23,887 nucleotides of DNA from positions 2,921,900 to 2,945,786 of the forward strand of contig BFEA01000138.1 in the NCBI GenBank assembly GCA_003427395.1, read 5' to 3'. The notes beneath the pieces were generated by a model. That model saw nothing but the letters and a program-made list of their open reading frames with translations. It did no database searches and was not told the origin of the DNA. Position 1 is the first letter of the stretch, and each line of letters starts with the position of its first letter. The translations under genes and the position numbers were made by a program. Source of the stretch: Chara braunii. Its lineage: Eukaryota > Streptophyta > Charophyceae > Charales > Characeae. Positions 18,650 through 23,887 of the stretch are shown here, piece after piece.

Positions 18650-18777
18650 GGGAAGACACGGTAGCTCAGTTAGTACACCCCTGAACTGAGCTGTTAAAAT
18701 ACAGACCTGAGTTCGAACTCCACTGAAAGCAGATGATTAAAATACTGCAATAATAGTACAATTCTGAATTCAAAAAA
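18650..18777 (+). mobile_element. tRNA-derived SINE-like element
   Basis: GGTAGCTCAGTTAGTA (18660-18675) matches a tRNA A box, and GAGTTCGAACTCC (18709-18721) a B box at tRNA-like spacing. Downstream is an unrelated AT-rich body ending in CAAAAAAAG (18771-18779). The D arm is too long and the acceptor stem does not form, so this is not a tRNA gene. No target duplication is evident. Confidence 0.55.
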
Positions 18778-18947
18778 AGAAGTATCCCTAGTTTGGGGGC
18801 AATCATCAGCCTCTTCACCCTGCACCTTAATCAATATGAAAGTCCATGTGCTGAGCAACAAAAAGCATGCTCCCTCCTCACTGACCCCACTTGTGTTCAG
18901 TGTTCACAGCTCCTGTTTCTCCCTCTCCATATGCTGGCTTCCCTCCT

Positions 18948-18976
18948 CCCCCCCCCCCCCCCCCCCCCCCCCCCCC
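18948..18976. repeat. Poly(C) tract, 29 bases
   Basis: Uninterrupted C run, unusually long for a homopolymer of this base. Its length is uncertain in a short-read assembly. Confidence 0.95.
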
Positions 18977-18978
18977 TT

Positions 18979-19245
18979 CTTTGATGGAATAGTCCCCATC
19001 AAAGGCCCCTGAACATGATAGTCCCCATCAAAGCCCTGAACATGCATTTCAATGCAGCAGGATTTGACACTCTTGACCTGTTTATCAAAATTTAGTGGTA
19101 CTACTATGTACCATTAAGCAACCTGGCAGGTACACCAGGAACACGTATTTCAATCCAGCAGGGTTTGAAATCTTGACTGGTTTATCAAAAGTTACATGTA
19201 CTGTGTAGTATGTACCATTCAGCAACCTGGGGCCAGGTACACCAA
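18979..19245. repeat. Nested tandem duplications
   Basis: ATAGTCCCCATCAAAG...CTGAACATG occurs at 18989-19017 and 19018-19044. A longer unit of about 101-107 bases (19038-19138) repeats with divergence at 19139-19245, sharing ATTTCAAT-CAGCAGG-TTTGA, GGTTTATCAAAA, TATGTACCATT and CAACCTGG. CTTTGATGG (18979-18987) and CCATCAAAG (18996-19004) form a perfect 9-bp stem. Confidence 0.85.
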
Positions 19246-19661
19246 GAGCTGACTTTCTGCAGGTCCTTTCTGGGATCCAGCAACTGTCCCCAGTTGCAGG
19301 CTGGCATGCCTCTGTTGCGTTAAACAGAACCTGTCATGCCGGATGAATGACTCCCACTGTGATCTCTCGGTTGAGTCTGTTCCTTTGGCCTGTACAGGGG
19401 ACATCAGGGCTGCTGACAAATATATGCAGGATGGTGATGTTGACGAGCTTTGAAGATCCATGCGGGGGAATTAAACCACCAGTACACCCCGGCCTGGCGG
19501 TCTTCCACTGCCTGCCGAGCTTTTCTGAGCCGCCAGTGGCATACTTTTTCCTTTTTTGGCTGGCGCCACCAGCCATTGTGGTCCGGTAGCCCCGAGACGT
19601 CATTTTTTTTTCGTAGGTGATGAAAGATTTCTCCACAAGGCTGGGGTCGTGCACTGGCGGC
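19246..19661. other. Flanking DNA, one uncertain minus-strand ORF
   Basis: A 106-codon minus-strand frame (19654-19334) with a basic N-terminal half (SFITYEKKMTSRGYRTTM, ASQKRKKYATGG) has protein-like composition but matches no family I know. I cannot tell an exon from chance here. Confidence 0.3.
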
Positions 19662-19807
19662 TTAAGACCCTGTTGATTTGTTTGGAAAGGGGTACTAGTG
19701 CCTAAGCCTTATTGCATCGATCCATCTGATTCATCCTCATGAGCTGTTAATGAACAGTTACATGCGTTTACCGCTCAGCCACGTGGGGTGGGTATTAAGA
19801 CCCTGTT
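19662..19807 (-). mobile_element. 120-bp tRNA-derived SINE with 13-bp target duplication
   Basis: TTAAGACCCTGTT at 19662-19674 is repeated exactly at 19795-19807. On the minus strand the insert (19794-19675) begins TACCCACCCCACG, then TGGCTGAGCGG (19781-19771), a perfect A box of the tRNA-Leu/Ser type, and GGATCGATGCA (19723-19713), a weaker B box. It ends CCAAACAAATC. The head at the 5' end, short length and target duplication together make a SINE the best reading. The A-rich tail is very short. Confidence 0.75.
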
Positions 19808-19847
19808 CAGGTTGGACTCTGCTTGGACTTAGTGAAGATTGACATGG

Positions 19848-19958
19848 TTACAAGCGTGGGATAGGCATCCTCGTTCTCAATGCCATGCTCTTTTTGCATA
19901 GCCGCTTTAGTTCGTCATGCTTGCATGCCGCCAGTTGCGCCTTCGTCATCTCCCCCAT
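19848..19958 (-). CDS. Small ORF, 36 codons, unknown
   Basis: ATG at 19958 opens MGEMTKAQLAACKHDELKRL and continues with CKKSMALRTRM before a stop at 19848. The N-terminal helix pattern resembles the start of SAP-like DNA-binding motifs, but the second helix is absent. It could be the first exon of a longer protein or the 5' end of a transposon gene. The MITE at 20001-20109 lies 43 bp upstream and the SINE just downstream, so any gene here would be disturbed by both. Confidence 0.25.
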   Translation of the reverse strand: MGEMTKAQLAACKHDELKRLCKKSMALRTRMPIPRL

Positions 19959-20000
19959 CTTGCTGAAAGTCAGTTGCCCACTTTGCTTTCTTCATCAAAC

Positions 20001-20109
20001 TACAGTCTTCACCCGAATAGAACGCCCGGTCATTATAGCCGTATTTGGTGCAATTTTTAGTCCAGATGCGGCTATAATGACCGGGCGTTCTATTGGGGTG
20101 AAGACGGTA
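20001..20109. mobile_element. 109-bp Tc1/mariner-like MITE, copy C
   Basis: TA-CAGTCTTCACCCGAATAG at the left and CTATTGGGGTGAAGACGG-TA at the right. Its centre (GCCGTATTTGGTGC...GTCCAGATGCGGC) is the reverse complement of that in copy A, so it is inserted in the opposite orientation. Same 109-bp length as the other two. Confidence 0.88.
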
Positions 20110-20717
20110 GCCTTGGTGTTGCGCGACTGTGGTGTTGGTCTCCTGAGGCTTCCCGCCAGTCGCAATTTTTTGCTTTCATTGGCTGCCACGTCGTCCTTAC
20201 CGCTGGCCGCTTAAAAATCCCTTGCATCAGTCGAAGGCTGACTGTCCAGTTGCCCTTCAGGTCTAATGGCTCTATCACTACACCTTGTTAGAGAGAGGGC
20301 TGGTACAAAGGCTTATGAGAGGAACAAAAGTCAAAACAGTCAAAACGGGCCCGACAAAAAATAGTCATCTCTGGGGCTTTTTTTGGGGGGCCTCTGCTGT
20401 TTGAAAAAAGTGACCCATCCATTATCCCAAATGGGTTCGGTTCCTAGACAGATGAAAATCTGTATGGCTTGGTAGGGCAGGTCTGGAGGTAATGGTGGTT
20501 TTGTGACGAGGCAGAGGCAGAGCAGCGAGGCTGGGAGAGAGAGGGAGAGTGAGAGCACACACACACAGAAGCTCACTCAACTTGACGCAGACTCGACGGA
20601 CTCAGACACAAAGTGGCAAAGTCGCAAAGTCGCAGTCTTGAATTTCCGAACACAATGTCGAAGCCCAGTCACACTGAACACAAGCACTGAGGCTGAAAAA
20701 CTGCCCGTACTGTGTGT
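20110..20717. other. Flanking DNA with short simple repeats
   Basis: Nothing gene-like. A GAGA run (20535-20555) runs into (AC)n at 20555-20568, and a short CAAAGTCG repeat lies near 20616-20634. Confidence 0.5.
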
Positions 20718-20743
20718 GAGTCCGTACTTTAAGTACCGGACTC
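20718..20743. repeat. Hairpin-forming palindrome
   Basis: GAGTCCGTACTT pairs with AAGTACCGGACTC, leaving one bulged C and a one-base loop. CAAGTACGGTCC follows as a partial third copy. It could be a cruciform or binding site. No terminator-like T run follows. Confidence 0.6.
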
Positions 20744-20810
20744 AAGTACGGTCCTGAGGGCGAAGTGAAAATGCCTCAGGGCCGAAACTGAAAATCGAAA
20801 GTCTGAGAAT

Positions 20811-20917
20811 GGGCGCCAGAATGCCGGATGGCGCCAGGTGTCCGAAATCCGAAAGTCCGAAAAGGAGGAATTTGAAAACGGGCGCCAGAATGCAGATGGG
20901 GCCAACTGTCCGAAATC
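20811..20917. repeat. 69-bp spaced tandem repeat
   Basis: GGGCGCCAGAATGC...GTCCGAAATC occurs at 20811-20849 and again at 20880-20917. The interval is filled with CGAAAGTC-type words. Confidence 0.7.
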
Positions 20918-21274
20918 AGGAAAAGAAGAAACAAAGTAATACAAAAGAAGAGAATCGCAAAAACCAAAAAAACTTTAAAAAAGGAAATAAATACAGCAAG
21001 CTGGCGGGTGGTAATCCGCAGACCAGGGATCGAGCCCTGGCGGAGTCCGTAACAGGTTTCCTCACTTGTTCTTCTGTACCTCTGATCAATGACAGGTGTA
21101 TGAGTGGAGTGATGTCTTTGGCACCGAAATATTTACACATCAGTGCCAGTAACCACCCTGTCCCTTCTCTCTCTCTCTCTTGTAGAGTTTTCCATCCGGT
21201 GTGGGTGAGTGATAGTCTACTTTGTTTTGGTTAAGGTAGATTATCATTTACAGTGTAATCAGTGAGGGGATTCT
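20918..21274. other. Spacer upstream of the hammerhead
   Basis: A tRNA T-arm-like hairpin, CCAGGGATCGAGCCCTGG (21023-21040), lacks an A box at the right distance. A CT-rich run lies at 21160-21180. No gene is seen. Confidence 0.4.
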
Positions 21275-21334
21275 GCAGACTGTTGAGGGTTCAGCCTCCT
21301 GATGAGTCGGTGAAACTCCGACGAAACAGTTTGT
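21275..21334 (+). ncRNA. Type III hammerhead self-cleaving ribozyme
   Basis: All three helices and every core base are present. Stem III: GCAGACTGT (21275-21283) with ACAGTTTGT (21326-21334), 9 bp with two GU pairs. Cleavage-site base T at 21284 (a GUU site). Stem I: GAGG (21285-21288) with CCTC (21295-21298) and loop GTTCAG. Core CTGATGA (21299-21305). Stem II: GTCGG with CCGAC (21306-21310/21318-21322) and loop TGAAACT. Then GAA (21323-21325). Predicted cut is between 21284 and 21285. The open helix is III, which makes it type III, the form typical of plant genomic hammerheads and retrozymes. No retrozyme-like repeats or primer-binding site were found around it. Confidence 0.88.
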
Positions 21335-22541
21335 CACAGCCCCTCGTTTGTTGTCCGCTTCTCCCTCTCTGCCTACGGTTTACCGGGCAGTTCTATTTGA
21401 CGATATATATGTTTGACTATATATATAGGCCAACTAGCTCCAATTTCTACGGTAGGCGCCAGACTTGAATGAAAGAAAGCCCAAAAAAAAGCTACAAAAA
21501 ACATTATTCTTCTGCTGTCAATTCTTCAGTCTTACTGCAGTCTATCTTCACTGCCACCTGGATATAGGGATGTAACAAGCACTGGGAATGGAAGAGGAGG
21601 GAGAGGGAGTGTATTACACATGCACAGACACTGAGACTCCTATGCTGTAAATGACTGGGAGTCTGGGACAGTGAACTGACAACCTATGAGAAAGGAGCAC
21701 CACTCATCAAAGAATGAGCAAACTTGATTCCCCATTCGCATCCAATGGTTTGAGCCGGAGTGCAACTCAGGACGTCACACAAATGTGTGTTTGTGCCACA
21801 TGTAACAGCGAGCAGCCTAACAAAAAGACTGGTGTCCGGGTTTGGGCAGAATTGGCCAGTATTAGAGGTGGGGAAAGGTCTGAAAGTCTGAAAGACAGAA
21901 ATGTAAACTGTGCTGCTGAGGACACGCTGGAGAAATGAACTGTTGGGTACCCAGGAGGAGGTCCACGGATCAAGCCCTCACCTGAACCATAACGGTCAAC
22001 GTATTCATGGCTACTGTAGGAGCACGCAGGCTATGGTGTTCCTGTCATGAAACTTTGCTTACCAGCAGTCATGGTCATGACGAAAAGCGCTGCTAAGTAA
22101 CGTTAACTCAAGATTGAAATCCATGCAGCAGCAGAAAAGCAGCCAATGCAGCAAATTGCAGGACTGATATCATTTCCAATGTGGCCATGAGTCCACAAGT
22201 CCAGGATTTAGATGATCTCCCATGGCCCATGAGCCCAATAGTCCACCCAGAGTGACCAAATACAAGAGGCAATCTGAGTCAAAATAAATAAAGTCCTGTT
22301 TGGTGTCAAGACTCAAAAGGAAGGCCTGTGGGGGCGTCTGGTCAAGTGTTGTTGAGTAGCATCAATGGCAAAGCCCACAGCCGAAGCACACATACTAGCA
22401 TACAATCACAAGTCAACGAAGAGAAGAAGACATGTAGATAAGAGGAGGAAGGAAGAGGGGAGAGCATAGAAAGTGACGAGTACAGAATTCATCCCGAACG
22501 CGACTGAATTATAAAAGCATCGTGAAAGAACTGACGGCTAG
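21335..22541. other. Noncoding stretch between the hammerheads
   Basis: No ORF or RNA is recognised. TATATATA words repeat near 21402-21428. If the two ribozymes belong to one composite element this would be its interior, but nothing in the sequence proves that. Confidence 0.4.
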
Positions 22542-22585
22542 GACCCGACGTTTCGGCCGGCCGCCACCGGCACTCCTCAGGGGTC
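22542..22585 (-). ncRNA. Type I hammerhead ribozyme with minimal self-complementary stem III
   Basis: On the minus strand: GACCC (22585-22581, stem I), CUGAGGA core (22580-22574), G-U, then GCCGG (22571-22567), loop UGGCGG, CCGGC (22560-22556) and C closing stem II with one bulged U, then GAA (22554-22552), ACGU (22551-22548), C (22547), and GGGUC (22546-22542) closing stem I. The cut would fall between 22547 and 22546. ACGU is its own complement, so stem III can form between two molecules, as in the dimeric hammerheads described for Penelope-like elements. The decayed RT-like ORF at 23652-23125 lies upstream in the same orientation. Confidence 0.8.
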
Positions 22586-23124
22586 TTAAGTCGCAAAAGG
22601 TAAGCAACTTCTCGTTCTGAGTACTATTTGTACTCAACAGAAGACCCACGTCGTAGAGAGAACACTGCTAAAAAAAGTCCGAGTACCACACCGTCACTGC
22701 CACAGTCCACAAACAGACCAACTGGTGGGCCAATGTATCAAGCCCAACCCTACGTACCAAACCATCGCGTCCGCTACCAACAAAAGATCAAGTCCTCCAA
22801 AAACATGTTGGATATGCTAGCTGTCAGGCCCAACCTGCAAACACTGAGCACTAGAAACCTTATAGCCACAGGTTCGAAGCCTCAATGCAACAATCCTGAG
22901 CTAAAATCATTTCCACGTTTACACGGGAACACCTGACCACAGTTCGAAACTGAACCCGCTACTACCTATTACTCATATAGACCTTCTGCGACCAACCAAC
23001 ATCCTGAAACACCTCCCCTGAAAGTTCGAGCACACAGTTCGACCGCCCGCACAAACATCATCATTTGTCAAAATCTGCACGAGCACGCCAAAACAGGTCC
23101 CGTTACACAATGCCAACCCATCAT
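22586..23124 (-). other. Region between RT-like remnant and hammerhead
   Basis: In Penelope-like elements a GIY-YIG endonuclease would follow the RT here. None of the three minus frames shows it, and all have several stops. A 102-codon plus-strand ORF (22628-22936) has no recognisable family. Confidence 0.4.
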
Positions 23125-23652
23125 CTAGCACGTAATCCGCCTGAGAGAGGAGGGAAAAGGTTCCATCACATGAATTGACCCATGTAACTTCGTCAACACG
23201 TCACCCCATCCGGTCAGAATAGACACCCAATGCCCCCAACAACCTGCAAACTTTTGAGAGAAGTTAGCAATAGCATGATCAAAGAAATCGTCCGGATATC
23301 TGCGTACCCACAACTCATATTTCAGCAGCAGTAAGAAGGGAAACTCGAGACCTTGAACGGACGTGTAAGTACGCGCCTGATGAAGGAAGGAACCGATGAC
23401 CGCAAGCTTTTGCTGCCTGCTAGAATACGAAAGATAGTCTTGAATACTTTGAAACTGCAGGGGTTGATTAATCCATGCCTTCTGATTCTTGTGAGTTGCC
23501 GAACATACCACCCTGCAAGGATTGACCATAATCTCAACATGACACCCACTGAATTCCCACGACTGTCCAGAATTGGTCTGTTCTAACGAAAGACCGCGAT
23601 CATAACATCCACGAAATTGTCCAATATGTGCACCGCCCGTCCCCGCTCCAGC
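23125..23652 (-). pseudogene. Reverse-transcriptase thumb-like remnant (Penelope-like?)
   Basis: A minus-strand frame is open for 175 codons (23652-23125; the ATG-initiated part is 134 codons from 23526). Its pattern, YLSYSSRQQKLAVIGSFLHQ, then a span of about 30 residues, then WVRRYPDDFFDHAI, resembles the region just after the catalytic core in Penelope-like and related RTs, where a Y-L...S motif is followed by a basic LL.RA-type helix and GYP..F. The catalytic YxDD region should lie upstream. There an alternative frame with GRAVHILDNFVDVMIAVF suggests a frameshift near 23600. No endonuclease follows. The assignment rests on motif spacing alone and could be wrong, but the Penelope-style hammerhead 540 bp downstream on the same strand supports it. 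Confidence 0.42.
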
Positions 23653-23887
23653 TCATCTTTGACTGTAGCATATCAGAAAGTGAAATGCACTGAAAGCCTA
23701 GGATCTAGCAATGACGAAAGTGGCAACAACCAGCAGCATAGGTGCAACATTCACAAGGTGTCAATGTGCGCGACGCAAAGAGTGAAACAACGGGAAATCA
23801 ATAACAACACATTCGTATCGTCATCATCATAGGCTGGGAAGCAGCGCAGCGGAAGATCTAGTATCAAAGGACACGTGGACAACAACA
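23653..23887. other. Right edge, nothing recognised
   Basis: If the RT-like remnant is real, its catalytic domain should continue here and beyond the window, but no RT motif is legible in this stretch. Confidence 0.35.

Noticed and set aside
19995-20214. ORFs containing VFTRIERPVI-type peptides
   Set aside because: They are translations of the MITE inverted repeats and recur wherever a MITE lies.
21002-21047. tRNA gene
   Set aside because: The T-arm-like hairpin is good, but the A-box candidate is only about 14 bases away, too close for a tRNA.
1-23887. CRISPR arrays, bacterial operons or ribosome-binding sites
   Set aside because: No regularly spaced direct repeats of that kind exist, and the U6 copy and LINE show the DNA to be eukaryotic.

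Overview
The window is eukaryotic, intron-era, repeat-dominated DNA with almost no intact coding capacity. A plant-type U6 snRNA copy, a non-LTR retrotransposon with an APE endonuclease, reverse transcriptase and C-terminal zinc-binding module of the sort common in the green lineage, Tc1/mariner-like and Mutator-like non-autonomous elements, SINE-like inserts and two hammerhead ribozymes point to a large streptophyte genome (a charophyte alga, bryophyte or similar is my guess, not shown by the sequence). A Nextera mate-pair junction adapter left at 9030-9067 and single N bases at 3916 and 10536 show that this is a gap-filled short-read assembly, so some internal joins cannot be trusted. Layout: 1-3160 is low-information flanking DNA with a GA microsatellite, a CTAG-rich block, two 109-bp MITEs and a poly(T) insert bounded by a 14-bp direct repeat. 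3163-17995 is a nest of insertions. The outermost layer is a short Mutator-like inverted-repeat element (GGGAAAA...TTTTCCC ends). Its left arm holds a U6 snRNA retrocopy with an A-rich tail and a short target duplication. Its right arm is split at CCGGTATTCCCATCTTT, present at 3820-3836 and again at 17953-17969, by a 14.1-kb block on the minus strand. That block reads as a LINE: CpG-rich 5' end (17952-17076), G-rich tandem-repeat 5' UTR (17075-15860), ORF1 with a zinc knuckle (15667-13738), ORF1 C-terminal segment (10015-9082), ORF2 (8889-4298) and a 3' UTR ending in poly(A) (poly(T) on the plus strand, 3834-3862). Both ORFs are broken by stops and frameshifts. Between the two ORF1 segments lie further inserts: two copies of a dispersed retroelement 3' end, a long purine tract, a 25-bp minisatellite, a poly(T)-only insert and a short A-tailed insert with a 16-bp target duplication. 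17996-21270 holds two SINE-like elements, a third MITE copy, a 29-base C tract and small tandem duplications. 21275-23652 is the most interesting stretch: a complete type III hammerhead ribozyme on the plus strand (21275-21334), a type I hammerhead with a four-base self-complementary stem III on the minus strand (22542-22585), and upstream of the latter in the same orientation a decayed reverse-transcriptase thumb-like ORF (23652-23125) resembling Penelope-like elements. How the parts relate: the LINE supplies the enzymology (nick by endonuclease, target-primed reverse transcription) that would explain the U6 retrocopy, the SINE-like inserts and the tail-only inserts, all of which carry direct repeats and A-rich tails. 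Whether this particular family did the work is inference. No intact host protein-coding gene is recognised.
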